Assembly: GCF_007741515.1 (NCBI RefSeq)
Contig: NZ_CP036263.1
Span: forward strand, 372,001-436,000
Reading direction: 5' to 3'
From: Adhaeretor mobilis
Lineage (GTDB): Bacteria > Planctomycetota > Planctomycetia > Pirellulales > Lacipirellulaceae
Length of the DNA stretch: 64,000 nucleotides
How positions within the stretch are numbered: the first letter of the stretch is position 1; every line of letters starts with the position of its first letter. The position numbers and the translations under genes were made by a program. Below are positions 51,042-60,137 of the stretch, piece after piece. The notes beneath the pieces were generated by a model. The model was given only the letters and a program-made list of their open reading frames with translations. It ran no database searches and was not told where the DNA came from.

Positions 51042-53570
51042 ATGAATACACAAAGACTCCTAGTGACTATCTGGGCACTAACAACGGGGCTTGTCCTCAG
51101 CAGCGTTGTTTCAGCCCAGCAGGAACCACTCAATGTTTGGAAGGCGGAACTCGACAGCACGGGCGATTGGTTCGACCCAACCTTGTGGACGGAGGGCGTG
51201 CCCCAAGCAGATCATCTCGTCCATTTGGTGAACCGCAGCGAGACGCAACTGCAAGCAGGACAAGCCGAGGCGGCTTTCTTTTCGTTGAACGGTCAATTCG
51301 GCAGTATTCCTCAAGTAAGTCACACCGGCGGTAGCCTAGATGTCGGGGGGCTCATTTCGATTCAGAACGGCATCTACCAACTCATCGGTGGTCAGCTGGA
51401 AGCAGAAGAACTTAGCCTGGGCGGTTGGGAGCTCCACCGGCTTTCCGGTTTTGATTTCGACGCGGCCGGTGTTCCGCTACCTGAAAACCTGTGCCCCAAT
51501 CCTTTGGCATTAGACTTCTTCTGCACGGTGCTGTTTGCAACCAAGCAGCGTTTTGAAATACAAGGCGGCGTTGCCACCATCAATGGCCAAGTCAGCATCA
51601 GGCAAGGTCAACTGGAGATGAGTGGCGGCCAGCTGAATGCGGAGTCTCTCCTACTCGACACCTTTGGACTTGTAGACGACTTCAGAGCTTTCCTTCCCTA
51701 TGGAGGTAATCCTCCAGGCGATATTGATCAGAGCGGCGGCCAGGTGAATCTCGAGTCTGAACTCAAGATACAGAATGGTCGCTACGCGCTAAGCGGCGGC
51801 CGTCTCACGGTCGGCGGACTCGCCATGGGCGATCCAGCGCTGGACGACCAGTCGTTCTTCACGGGGCAGCGAACGCCGCGGTTCCAGCAAACCGGTGGCG
51901 AGTTGGTGGTGCAAGGAAATCTGGAGATGTGCATTCCAGGGTTCGGCATATTAGAGCCGCTTCCGCTCTTTACGGATGTTGCCTATTTGCTGGAAGCTGG
52001 CAGCATCACAGTTGGAGGCGATACGATCGTCGGTAGTTTGGGCGTCGCACCGGCGCAATTCTTGCAATCGGGCGGCACGCATCGCACGGCCGGAACTTTG
52101 CGAATCGAAGGAACCGAGAGCATTTACGAACTTTCCGGCGGGCACTTGCAGGTTGGAACTCTGGAGGTTGGCACCGGCCTGTTTAATGAAGGTGGAGCAT
52201 TCTCAATCACACCCGCAGCCGAGTTGATCGTCGAGTCGCGCGTGACTTTGGGCGCGCTGGCGGAAGTGGCAGCCGTACCAGGAGCCCAGATTCACCTGGA
52301 GGGCGGGCAGTTTGAAATCCAAGGCACAGACTCCCAATTGCTCGCCGGGTTGGCAAATCTGTCGCTCGTGGTCACGGGGGGGGACTGGTCGACGCTGGAA
52401 GCGGCCAGCTCGGATTTAGGTCAGGGAGAGGAAGGTTTCGTGGATAACTTTGCCTGGGGAAGCCTAGTCGTGGGCAGTATAACGGAAGCTGGCCGGCTGC
52501 GCTTAAGTGATCAATTCGGCAACCAAACGAATCTCCTTGCCACAGACTCAGCAGAAGTTTTCGAAGCATTGAGCGTCGAGTTTCAAGAAGCGCTCTATGT
52601 CGATCATCTGGTTGTCGCTGAAGGATCAACGCTCGACCTTGCGGGGAGAAAGCTCTACTACCGCACCGCAGATATTACGGGTGAAGTACTGCTTTCTGGT
52701 GGGGCACTGATCGCGGCTGTTCCCGAGCCTACGTCGCTCGGGATCTCCCTTCTTGCCGTGTTTGCTTGTAACGGCACATTCTTTCGATGGCGCTTGAGCT
52801 GGGAATTTGGTACATTGGTTGGCTTGGATGACCCCCAAATCGCTACCACATCAGGAGCCAATACCATGCGTCGAATTTTCTCCCTGCTTGTAATCTGTTC
52901 GCTTGCTATCTGCACGACCACTCATGCTCAAGAAGGCAGCGCGACGAAAGGCAACGCCAGGAAAGCCACCAGGAACAATGCAGCCGACGATGACAAAACA
53001 GTCATGCTGTTCAATGGCAAGGATCTCGACGGGTGGGATTTCTACCTTGGCAAAGCAAAACAAAAGATGGAAGACGTGTGGTCGGTTGAGGATGGCATTC
53101 TCAAGTGTAAGGGCAAGCCAGCAGGCTACATCTTCACAAAGAAGAGCGACTACGAGAACTACGTGCTGACGCTCCAATGGCGCTGGCCCAACAAGGGTGG
53201 CAACAACGGCGTCTTAGTTCATTGCACCGGTAAGAAAGATGTGATCGGCGTCTGGCCACAGTCGCTGGAAGTGCAGATGAAGGCCGACAACGCGGGCGAT
53301 TTTTGGGTGATTGGCACAGAGATCGATGTGCCCAACGAGGATAAACGCGTGGAAGGCCGACGGCACTTGAATCTCAACGATGGTGCCGAAAAGAAACTGG
53401 GCGAGTGGAACGACATGGAGATCACCTGCCAAGGCGCGGAAGTGATCGTAAAAGTGAACGGCAAACTCGTGAACCACGGCACGAATAGTACCGTCACCAA
53501 GGGAGCGATTTGCTTGCAAAGCGAAGGCACACCGATTGAGTACCGCAAGGTGGTGTTGCGGCAGCTGTGA
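51042..53570 (+). CDS. PEP-CTERM protein fused in frame to a DUF1080 protein
   Basis: One open frame of 842 codons from the ATG at 51042 (a GTG lies at 51039). Residues 1-25 are a signal peptide. A beta-repeat part follows with recurring SGGQLNAE/SGGRLTVGG units (about 50-480), then a PEP-CTERM tail: AAVPEPTSLGISLLAVFACNG and basic WRLS. Normally the protein stops here. Instead the frame runs on for about 35 codons into a second signal peptide and a DUF1080 domain. That second part has its own ribosome site, so two proteins are probably made. Either a stop was lost or the two genes are truly fused. Confidence 0.75.
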   Translation: MNTQRLLVTIWALTTGLVLSSVVSAQQEPLNVWKAELDSTGDWFDPTLWTEGVPQADHLVHLVNRSETQLQAGQAEAAFFSLNGQFGSIPQVSHTGGSLDVGGLISIQNGIYQLIGGQLEAEELSLGGWELHRLSGFDFDAAGVPLPENLCPNPLALDFFCTVLFATKQRFEIQGGVATINGQVSIRQGQLEMSGGQLNAESLLLDTFGLVDDFRAFLPYGGNPPGDIDQSGGQVNLESELKIQNGRYALSGGRLTVGGLAMGDPALDDQSFFTGQRTPRFQQTGGELVVQGNLEMCIPGFGILEPLPLFTDVAYLLEAGSITVGGDTIVGSLGVAPAQFLQSGGTHRTAGTLRIEGTESIYELSGGHLQVGTLEVGTGLFNEGGAFSITPAAELIVESRVTLGALAEVAAVPGAQIHLEGGQFEIQGTDSQLLAGLANLSLVVTGGDWSTLEAASSDLGQGEEGFVDNFAWGSLVVGSITEAGRLRLSDQFGNQTNLLATDSAEVFEALSVEFQEALYVDHLVVAEGSTLDLAGRKLYYRTADITGEVLLSGGALIAAVPEPTSLGISLLAVFACNGTFFRWRLSWEFGTLVGLDDPQIATTSGANTMRRIFSLLVICSLAICTTTHAQEGSATKGNARKATRNNAADDDKTVMLFNGKDLDGWDFYLGKAKQKMEDVWSVEDGILKCKGKPAGYIFTKKSDYENYVLTLQWRWPNKGGNNGVLVHCTGKKDVIGVWPQSLEVQMKADNAGDFWVIGTEIDVPNEDKRVEGRRHLNLNDGAEKKLGEWNDMEITCQGAEVIVKVNGKLVNHGTNSTVTKGAICLQSEGTPIEYRKVVLRQL
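52866..53570 (+). CDS. DUF1080 (3-keto-disaccharide hydrolase/LamG-like) secreted protein
   Basis: This is the likely independent start within the longer frame: AGGAGCCAATACC precedes the ATG at 52866. The product has 234 residues with a signal peptide (IFSLLVICSLAICTTTHAQ). The DUF1080 domain starts VMLFNGKDLDGWDFYLG and includes YVLTLQWRWPNKGGNNGVLVHC, VWPQSLEVQ and the closing GTPIEYRKVVLRQL. The fold is a concanavalin-like beta-sandwich. Some relatives act on 3-keto-glucosides. Planctomycetes carry many copies. A degraded second copy of its end lies at 56610-56663. Confidence 0.8.
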   Translation: MRRIFSLLVICSLAICTTTHAQEGSATKGNARKATRNNAADDDKTVMLFNGKDLDGWDFYLGKAKQKMEDVWSVEDGILKCKGKPAGYIFTKKSDYENYVLTLQWRWPNKGGNNGVLVHCTGKKDVIGVWPQSLEVQMKADNAGDFWVIGTEIDVPNEDKRVEGRRHLNLNDGAEKKLGEWNDMEITCQGAEVIVKVNGKLVNHGTNSTVTKGAICLQSEGTPIEYRKVVLRQL

Positions 53571-53595
53571 GCGAGCTTGGAGTCGTCGACCCAAC

Positions 53596-56082
53596 CTAAG
53601 CCGTGCCAATTTGATTCAGAATCGTCGGGTCCTTTATTTTGGTATCATCGGCTAGCATGATTGCTTTACTAAGGATGACGGCTAATCGTTGATCTCCTTC
53701 AAAAGGCAGGAACACTTTGTCGCCTGGACCTGCTCCGCGACTTGGTACGATGCACAGATACTGATCATTGGGTTCCATAAGAATGTTCGACGACCCGAGG
53801 TGAATCTTATAACTCCGTCGATCACCGCGCACCACGAGGAACTTATCGTCGAAGGTGCAGCGATCAGCAATTTTCAGTCGCGGCACAAGCCGTTCCAGTA
53901 TTTCACGTCGCGTTTTCGCTGTCGCTGAAAGGTCACCAAAGGCGTAATCTTGCCAGTAGTCGCGATGACGTCCTTCGGGCCCGCCGTCCTGCCACGTCGG
54001 GTCGTTGCCCACGCTCGCGACACCAACGAATAGGTCGACATCGCGGAGTATCTCCGAAAGCACCAAAGGTGGTACTTCCTCGAGAGAGAGTGGCTCGGGT
54101 TCGTCCCCTCCACGCCACTGCCCCCATCCGTAGCCGCCACCCGCCGCATGCGCGCTGAGCTGAGCTGCGTCAATCGAATAGAATCGAACCTGGTCTGTCG
54201 CCAGATAGTGATAGACGCCGGTCTCGTTGGTGTCTGCGCCGTACTCTTCACCGAGGCCTTCGACCCAGAATTCGGCTCGCAATTCCCATTCAGGCAGATT
54301 GATGAACGTGGGAGGATATTCGTCATCCACGCAAAGGCGGAGCTTATTCGTCCAGCCGCGTAACGCGCAGAGGGCGTTGTATTGGTGCTGTTTAATGACG
54401 TGCGATGCGTAGCGATTCGAATAGCTGCCGGTGTTCCTCTCCGCATCGGTGAGCAGGTAAATCTCACGATGCGCTTGCTTGAACGGTTGCTTGATTTCAC
54501 GTTCCTCAAAAAATCGACGCCAAGCAATGATTGTCTCATGATCGTGCCCAATGGGATGCCACAAGGAAACTTCGGCATCATTCACTTTGATCGGAGTACC
54601 CTCGGAATCGACCAGTTGTCCTTCCAGACAAGTCGCTGCGATGGGCGTTTCTTGTTTTTTCGTCTGGAAGCTCCAAATCAGCCGACGTGCCAGAGTTCCC
54701 ACGAGTGGGTGATGCAGATAGCGTTCTTTCCAAAGCTCTAGCGGCCACGACTTTGTCTTGAGTTGCATTAGATCGACGCGGTCGCGCTGTGCGGGGAGGA
54801 TCTTCTGGATGTCTTTTGCGGCGGCCTTTAGTTCCTTCAGTTCGTCCGCGTAGTTGTCTTTGACCGCCTTGGGGACCGACTTCTGCTGCTTACCATCAGG
54901 CTTAATCCAGCGAATTTCCGTGGAGGTTGTTCCAGTGACGTGTAGTTCTGCAGTGAAGTCGCCCAACGCTTCTACACGAAGTCCCACCTCGGCCAGACCG
55001 TAGGTGGGGACTGCCATTTCCTCGACTTCTTCTGGCGGGACTTCAAGACGTTGCGCAACGGCATTGATCGCTTTATCTATTTGCTTCTGCACGCTCTTGT
55101 TGGTGATCTTCGAGCGCATGATCGCCAATTGGCCAATAGCAAGTGGATTGTCAATCTGGCTGAGCGACCAGATGGTGGCATTGGTGACTTTCGTGCTGCG
55201 CGGGCCAATCCCGGGGATTTTTTTCTGTCCTGAAAGGCCAGCAGCAGCAATAGCGCGGATAAGATCGTCGTTGGCGCATTGCGAAGCGATCCAAATGAGG
55301 CCTTTCATCAGGTCGGCATTGGGTTCGGCAACATCCCATAAGCTAGCCGAAAAGTGAGGCACATCAGAACGTGGCGAAGTGAAAGTGAGGATCCAGTTGG
55401 TTAAGTATTTTTGTAGTTGATCAGTCTCAATACGTGCAGCTGATGCCACTGCTTGCTGTAGCCACTTTGAGCTAGGCTTTGCTTTCGAGACTATGCTAAG
55501 GTGTTCAATCAACTGGCAAAATACATTACGCTTGGGTTCAGGCATTTGCTCTGTGTCACTGATAAGTCGCATCGTCCAGGGCTCGTCATGATCCACACGA
55601 GATGCTATTTTCGGAAGCGTTCCTAGTAACTCATCTAAGCGATGTCGAAGCCTCAAATGCTCACTGTGTCCATAATACCCTTTTGATATTTGCTTCCGAA
55701 TCGACTCCATCGAAGAGCGCAGCGTAGAACTCATTGCCCGGTCGGATAGGAACAACTCTGTTGCTGTAACAACAGGTCCAACAGTCAAATCTGCTTGTAT
55801 AAAGTAATCGATAACTTCGAGCAGTTCGTCTTCTGAAAGGGGTAGCTTCCTCTCTAATAGGTTCATGAGCAACATCTGATAGTCATACCAGAACTCGCCT
55901 TCGCTATCTAAATCGCCCTTTTGAATCTTAAGAACTTCAGAGAGAACTAGGCGCTGCAAATCTGTTGAGCCATAGAGTTCACGCTCAAGCTCTTTCAACC
56001 GTGGTGGTTTTTTGGTCGTATAGGTAGCAAGGATGCTTATGAGCTCGCCCAGAAAAGCAAGGGCATTGGTGCTTTCTGCCAC
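53596..56082 (-). CDS. DUF4132 domain protein
   Basis: A protein of 828 residues, ATG at 56080-56082. Residues 1-340 are helical and repeat-like (HEAT-type character). From about 385 the DUF4132 domain is clear: KELKAAAKDIQKILPAQRDRVD, KERYLHHPLVGTLARRLIW, then LWHPIGHDHETIIAWRRFF, and HQYNALCALRGW. The end has a YKIHLGSSNILMEPNDQYLC part. DUF4132 proteins are of unknown function and often accompany WGR or MolR-like genes. The small gene upstream is 3 bases away, so the two are one operon. It converges on the DUF1080 gene. Confidence 0.82.
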   Translation of the reverse strand: MAESTNALAFLGELISILATYTTKKPPRLKELERELYGSTDLQRLVLSEVLKIQKGDLDSEGEFWYDYQMLLMNLLERKLPLSEDELLEVIDYFIQADLTVGPVVTATELFLSDRAMSSTLRSSMESIRKQISKGYYGHSEHLRLRHRLDELLGTLPKIASRVDHDEPWTMRLISDTEQMPEPKRNVFCQLIEHLSIVSKAKPSSKWLQQAVASAARIETDQLQKYLTNWILTFTSPRSDVPHFSASLWDVAEPNADLMKGLIWIASQCANDDLIRAIAAAGLSGQKKIPGIGPRSTKVTNATIWSLSQIDNPLAIGQLAIMRSKITNKSVQKQIDKAINAVAQRLEVPPEEVEEMAVPTYGLAEVGLRVEALGDFTAELHVTGTTSTEIRWIKPDGKQQKSVPKAVKDNYADELKELKAAAKDIQKILPAQRDRVDLMQLKTKSWPLELWKERYLHHPLVGTLARRLIWSFQTKKQETPIAATCLEGQLVDSEGTPIKVNDAEVSLWHPIGHDHETIIAWRRFFEEREIKQPFKQAHREIYLLTDAERNTGSYSNRYASHVIKQHQYNALCALRGWTNKLRLCVDDEYPPTFINLPEWELRAEFWVEGLGEEYGADTNETGVYHYLATDQVRFYSIDAAQLSAHAAGGGYGWGQWRGGDEPEPLSLEEVPPLVLSEILRDVDLFVGVASVGNDPTWQDGGPEGRHRDYWQDYAFGDLSATAKTRREILERLVPRLKIADRCTFDDKFLVVRGDRRSYKIHLGSSNILMEPNDQYLCIVPSRGAGPGDKVFLPFEGDQRLAVILSKAIMLADDTKIKDPTILNQIGTA

Positions 56083-56085
56083 GCT

Positions 56086-56487
56086 TCACCCTCCCACCAA
56101 CAGTACAAGCTTCAAGAAAGAAACATCCGTCTCGGGCGTAATCGTGACTTCATCCTCCAGCGATTCTGCTTGTGTATCATTGACGAGAACAAGGATATTG
56201 CGTGTGGCGAATGCTTCGAGTGCTTTGTCGAACTGTTCTTGCCAGTCAATCTGCCGCTTTTTCTTCAGCTTGTAACCGTTGAGCGTTTTCTCAGCTTCAG
56301 TGGGTTGGATTAAGCCCTTGAAGACGGGCTCCTTGGCTTGGCTCAGATTATAATCTTGCACTTCCTGATAGACGCGCTGCCGGATCAGTTCGTGTACAGT
56401 GACGTGCTCAGTAAGAAACTCAAGTACAATCGGCTCGCCACGGTCGCCCGTGGTCGATTCGTCATAAACAGTCAGTGTTGCGGGCAT
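56086..56487 (-). CDS. Small partner of the DUF4132 protein
   Basis: From the ATG at 56485-56487 the protein has 133 residues. The sequence is MPATLTVYDESTTGDRGEPIVLEFLTEHVTVHELIRQRVYQEVQDYN at the start, and a beta-rich end with ILVLVNDTQAESLEDEV and FLKLVLLVGG. It looks like a ubiquitin-like or beta-grasp small protein. I know only that similar short genes precede DUF4132 genes. The stop is 3 bases before the DUF4132 start. Confidence 0.65.
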   Translation of the reverse strand: MPATLTVYDESTTGDRGEPIVLEFLTEHVTVHELIRQRVYQEVQDYNLSQAKEPVFKGLIQPTEAEKTLNGYKLKKKRQIDWQEQFDKALEAFATRNILVLVNDTQAESLEDEVTITPETDVSFLKLVLLVGG

Positions 56488-56609
56488 GAATAGCACCTTC
56501 AGGGTAAGAGATTACTGACAGGAAAAAGATTATCCCTGTTGCAGCCGTCTGAGGCAAGCTGACCGCGCAAAGACCGCAGCGCGGCTATCAAAAAACACCC
56601 ATTCCTAGC

Positions 56610-56663
56610 GCCAGCGAAGGCACGTCGATTGACTACCGTAAGGTGGTGCTGCGCACGTTGTGA
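56610..56663 (+). pseudogene. Relic of a second DUF1080 gene (C-terminus only)
   Basis: The plus strand reads ASEGTSIDYRKVVLRTL then TGA. This matches the end of the DUF1080 protein at 53570 (SEGTPIEYRKVVLRQL then TGA), and 41 of 50 aligned bases are the same. Nothing upstream continues the domain. The DUF4132 pair lies between the intact gene and this relic, so a tandem copy was probably cut by an insertion or deletion. Confidence 0.75.
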
Positions 56664-56676
56664 GGTGATACCAGCC

Positions 56677-57018
56677 CTACTGCTCGTAGGTTTGCTGTGG
56701 CTGGTAGTGATCTTCAATGCGCTCGAAATGCATCTCGATGCCGCCTGCGAGAAGATTGTAGACGAATCCGTAGAACATGCCGGCGATGAATCCCATGATT
56801 CCGTACATGATCGGGGCCATGATCAGGGCTCCGATTCCCACGCCTGCTGCTGCAGCTGGCATATTCATGACTTGGCCATTAGGGCCCTGCATCTGGATGT
56901 TGGGCGCAACCATCATGAAGAATGCCATGAAGCTACCAGCAATGAGCCCTGCCAGCGCGCCGAACAGCCCGCTGATTTTTCCACAAGAAAGGACGCCAAC
57001 ACGTTTTAGTTCCATCAT
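56677..57018 (-). CDS. Small membrane protein (glycine zipper-like)
   Basis: The start ATG at 57016-57018 follows GGGAGAATTTCT, giving 113 residues. Two TM helices: ISGLFGALAGLIAGSFMAFFMMVAP (about 15-39) and VGIGALIMAPIMYGIMGFIAGMFYGFVYNLLAGG (about 58-91). The C-terminal tail is IEMHFERIEDHYQPQQTYEQ. The pattern resembles DUF3566-like small membrane proteins of planctomycetes. Function unknown. It is a single-gene unit, and 57019-57244 upstream holds no gene. Confidence 0.72.
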   Translation of the reverse strand: MMELKRVGVLSCGKISGLFGALAGLIAGSFMAFFMMVAPNIQMQGPNGQVMNMPAAAAGVGIGALIMAPIMYGIMGFIAGMFYGFVYNLLAGGIEMHFERIEDHYQPQQTYEQ

Positions 57019-57244
57019 AGAAATTCTCCCTGAGAAGTGAAGCAAGCAAGAAACGGACCACGCCTCGTGGCCTAGCAACAGCTTACTTATCCTGCGGGAG
57101 AGTGCAATTGAGAAAACGCTTGGCCAAGCACCGTGGCGGCTATCTAGTTCCCGATCCTTCGTACGTTGTACTTACGGAAATTGTTTCCGAGTCCGACTGA
57201 TGGATGGTGCCCTGCGCGATAGATTACTAAATCAATGTCTTTAC

Positions 57245-58210
57245 TCACGCACCCGTGCGTTCGCGTCGTCGAACGCTCACCAAGCCCAAGGTGAGTGTAG
57301 CCAGCAGTGCTGTTCCTGGTTCAGGAACTGCTAGGGAAGCGATCGCAGCAGGCGATGACTCGCTACCGTAATTGACTTGCCAGTCAGAGAGTTCCCCAGG
57401 TGTGCTGATATCGCGTTGCCATCTGAGGAAGTCGGACCCATCGACATCGCCGTTGTTGTCGAAATCTCCTGTCCCACTTTCATCCACGATCAGCGTATCC
57501 AGGTTGTCCTGTACCCAGGGCAGTGTGATATTGTCCAGCGTGGCGGCCGAGATCTCGTCGGTGCCTGCGGCAATGAAGAACGGATCGGTGTTTTCGTAGC
57601 CCTCCATGCGTAGCTGCATAGCAAATAAGTAAACCCCTTCGGGCGGTGCCGGTCCTGTTTCAAATTCTGGACCTAAGTAGAACCAGCGATGGGCGTGTAG
57701 CGCGAGGTTGCTGCTGGAGACGGTATCAATCAATTTACCTGGCACCATGTCTGGTGAGCCATCGACAAAAGCGTTATCGGCAAACTGATCTGTGTAGAGT
57801 CTCAGTCTGGTATCGCTACTGGGAACCGCGCCGAATTCTACGTCTTCAGTCGTTGTTCCAAGGCCGTCCCAATAGAGGAGATTGGAGGTCATGCCCGCAT
57901 GGGTCATTGGCAGGAAGTCCCAGTAGAGCTCTCCGCCCACCGGGAGTGCCTCGCTCCCAATTGGCGCGTTGGCCAGGGAAGAAAACGAAGGGACGTCGTT
58001 GGACAGGGAGGAAGGGAATACCAGCGAGAAGGCGCGGTCGCCGATGGTTTGATTGCCGGTGGTTGCGTTGTCGAAGCCAGTGACCAGCTTGCCGCCGGCT
58101 GCCTGGACGAGAATTCCCCCGTTGTGGGCATAAGCTACTTGGCAGAGTATTGTCGCTGACAATGTTGCGCACCAAAGGAGAGCAAACTTACTTGTTATTG
58201 TGAGGTTCAT
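57245..58210 (-). CDS. PEP-CTERM protein with a dockerin-like linker
   Basis: The ATG at 58208-58210 gives 321 residues. A signal peptide (FALLWCATLSATILCQVAYA) leads to HNGGILVQAAGGKLVTGF, a beta-rich domain, a calcium-loop linker DFDNNGDVDGSDFLRWQRD (dockerin-like), and the PEP-CTERM sorting tail LAVPEPGTALLATLTLGLVSVRRR. It is exported and handled by an exosortase. It is related to the next upstream gene (58344-59177): both start H.GG.I......G....GF and then F SLV. A role at the cell surface is likely, but the substrate is unknown. Confidence 0.82.
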   Translation of the reverse strand: MNLTITSKFALLWCATLSATILCQVAYAHNGGILVQAAGGKLVTGFDNATTGNQTIGDRAFSLVFPSSLSNDVPSFSSLANAPIGSEALPVGGELYWDFLPMTHAGMTSNLLYWDGLGTTTEDVEFGAVPSSDTRLRLYTDQFADNAFVDGSPDMVPGKLIDTVSSSNLALHAHRWFYLGPEFETGPAPPEGVYLFAMQLRMEGYENTDPFFIAAGTDEISAATLDNITLPWVQDNLDTLIVDESGTGDFDNNGDVDGSDFLRWQRDISTPGELSDWQVNYGSESSPAAIASLAVPEPGTALLATLTLGLVSVRRRERTGA

Positions 58211-58343
58211 GGCTTCACTCAGTTCTACGAGATTGATTAGGTGCTCTTGTATCGCTTGGCGTAAGGCGTGTAACGAGTGCCGAGACCGTGCGCTTAGGCG
58301 GTCGGTCCCGGCGGTTCGTTTAATCGCAAGGGCACTGCTTGGT

Positions 58344-59177
58344 TTAGCTTCGACGTCGTCGGACGCTACCAGTACCCACATGCAAGATTCCCGCCAGCGC
58401 AAGGCTGGAAGGTTCAGGTACGGCTTCTGCGCGGACCTGACTAATCGCGTTGGCAAAGAAAGTGAAGTCGGATCCACCGTAAGTCGGCGCTGGATTGTTC
58501 AATGGATCTTCAGAATAGAGCTTCGCCATTTCCCCAATCTCTTCGGCTGCGGCTTCCTGTTCAGCCACCGTGCCGAGGCCCGTAACGGCATCGGTAACGA
58601 GCGATACCATGTAGTAAGGCGCTGAATCGGTTAAGCCTTCGACACTGACCGTGAGCTTACCAACGTAGACACCCTCGGCTGCGGTGCCGTTGGGATCGGC
58701 AACTCCGAAGAGTGGGTGGGAGTGAAATCCGCCTTCAGCGTCCGACTTTCCAGTAGGAGCGACGCCACTGTTGATACCAGTGGCGCTGGTGAATAGAACC
58801 TCGCTGGATTGCCCGTCCCAGTATTGTAGTTCGAGCAGGTTGTACGCGATGTCTGCCTCGGGAGGTAAGGTTTCCTCGTTAGCATCGAAACCAGGCTCGC
58901 TCGACCCGAACTGCCAGGGGACTACCGGGTTGGGATTCTGCGGAAGGAGCACCAGTGAAAACACGTTTTCGTGGGGATCAAAAACCAATTGGTCTTCGTC
59001 GTCGTCATCCAGAATGGCAAAACCGATATCGACCTGACCATTGGTCGAAAAGAGCGCAATATCGCCGCCCGCCCCGTGGCCGTAAGCTCGTTGGCCGGCA
59101 CTGAAACCTCCTAAGAGGGCAAGTGTTAGCAATAGTAAAAGTGGAAACTTGAGATGGACTGAAGAAATAGTAGGCAT
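58344..59177 (-). CDS. PEP-CTERM protein, paralogue of its neighbour
   Basis: The ATG at 59175-59177 with GGAGAACTC upstream gives 277 residues. Signal peptide FPLLLLLTLALLGGFSAGQRA, then HGAGGDIALFSTNGQVDIGFAILDDDDEDQ, a beta-rich domain with AYNLLELQYWDG and GGFHSHPLFGV, and the tail AVPEPSSLALAGILHVGTGSVRRRR. The same order of elements as in the gene downstream shows an old duplication. The PEP-CTERM helix is slightly unusual (HVGTG inside). Gene spacing of 133 bases suggests a shared transcript. Confidence 0.8.
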   Translation of the reverse strand: MPTISSVHLKFPLLLLLTLALLGGFSAGQRAYGHGAGGDIALFSTNGQVDIGFAILDDDDEDQLVFDPHENVFSLVLLPQNPNPVVPWQFGSSEPGFDANEETLPPEADIAYNLLELQYWDGQSSEVLFTSATGINSGVAPTGKSDAEGGFHSHPLFGVADPNGTAAEGVYVGKLTVSVEGLTDSAPYYMVSLVTDAVTGLGTVAEQEAAAEEIGEMAKLYSEDPLNNPAPTYGGSDFTFFANAISQVRAEAVPEPSSLALAGILHVGTGSVRRRRS

Positions 59178-59273
59178 TATGAGTTCTCCGAAAATCGCCA
59201 TAGAGGCGTTGAGGATAAAAAATTGAAACACCACTGCGGATGTTTGCGTCAGTTTGAGGTAGCCAATCAGTGG

Positions 59274-60047
59274 TTAATACTGTGGTGGCAGTGCAAAGTT
59301 AAACCCCTCGTTGCACCAGTCGAGTATCTGTGACGAAGCGATTGCCGTAACGTGACCATCTGCATAGAGATAGTTCGCCACGCCGCCCGTATGCCGTTCG
59401 ATCGTCACCTCGTCCTGCACGGCTTGCGTAACTAAATCGTTGGTGAGATTCTCTTCGCTAAACCAGCGATAGGAATGAACGTGGTCGTAGTCGATCCGTA
59501 AACGAGCTGCGTTACCCTCGAACATCATGATGGTGGCATGCGTCACGCGCAGGTCGTACAGATCGGCTACTAGTCCTTCGCTGCGAGATTGAACCTCGGC
59601 AGCTAATGCCGGGGGCAAGCCTGAGGTATCGAGATTTTCCGCTTCGCGCAGATAACCGTTCATCGCATAGCTGGTGGCAACGATTTCGCTGCCATCGATG
59701 CGTTTGATATCCTCTGGACAGAGCCGAATCGAATCGACGTTCTCGGTGTAAGGTGCCAAGCCAGCAATCCACGACTTCTGCTCTTCGGTTTTCTCCGAAT
59801 CAAGCGTATTGTGGTGCGCCATCAACGGAAATTCCCCGCTGTGTGTGTTGGCGAATTGATGGATCGCTAGACCGATTTGACGCATATTGTTGGCGCACTC
59901 CGCGCGCCGCGCAGCCCCACGGGCAGCTTGTACAGCGGGCAGTAAGAGACCAATCAACACACCAATGATGGCGATCACTACCAGCAACTCAACGAGAGTA
60001 AAAGCGCGATCACACTGAAACCGACGTCGGGACAGACGTTGAAACAT
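59274..60047 (-). CDS. DUF1559 pseudopilin-like protein
   Basis: A protein of 257 residues. It starts with the type IV pilin-like N-methylation motif [33 protein letters not shown], then [15 protein letters not shown], the DUF1559 signature. Near the end YLYADGHV is the H-x9-DG type motif seen in the family. Planctomycetes carry dozens of such genes. They are thought to form pseudopilin-like surface structures. It is upstream of, and in the same direction as, the two PEP-CTERM genes, so a joint surface structure is plausible. Confidence 0.88.
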   Translation of the reverse strand: MFQRLSRRRFQCDRAFTLVELLVVIAIIGVLIGLLLPAVQAARGAARRAECANNMRQIGLAIHQFANTHSGEFPLMAHHNTLDSEKTEEQKSWIAGLAPYTENVDSIRLCPEDIKRIDGSEIVATSYAMNGYLREAENLDTSGLPPALAAEVQSRSEGLVADLYDLRVTHATIMMFEGNAARLRIDYDHVHSYRWFSEENLTNDLVTQAVQDEVTIERHTGGVANYLYADGHVTAIASSQILDWCNEGFNFALPPQY

Positions 60048-60137
60048 GCGCGGGCACTCCTTTCCCTAAAGGGTAAGGAACAGGGCCGACAGCGGGCAAA
60101 TGAACGAGCATTTGCCTTGTCGTAAAGAGAACGTGAG

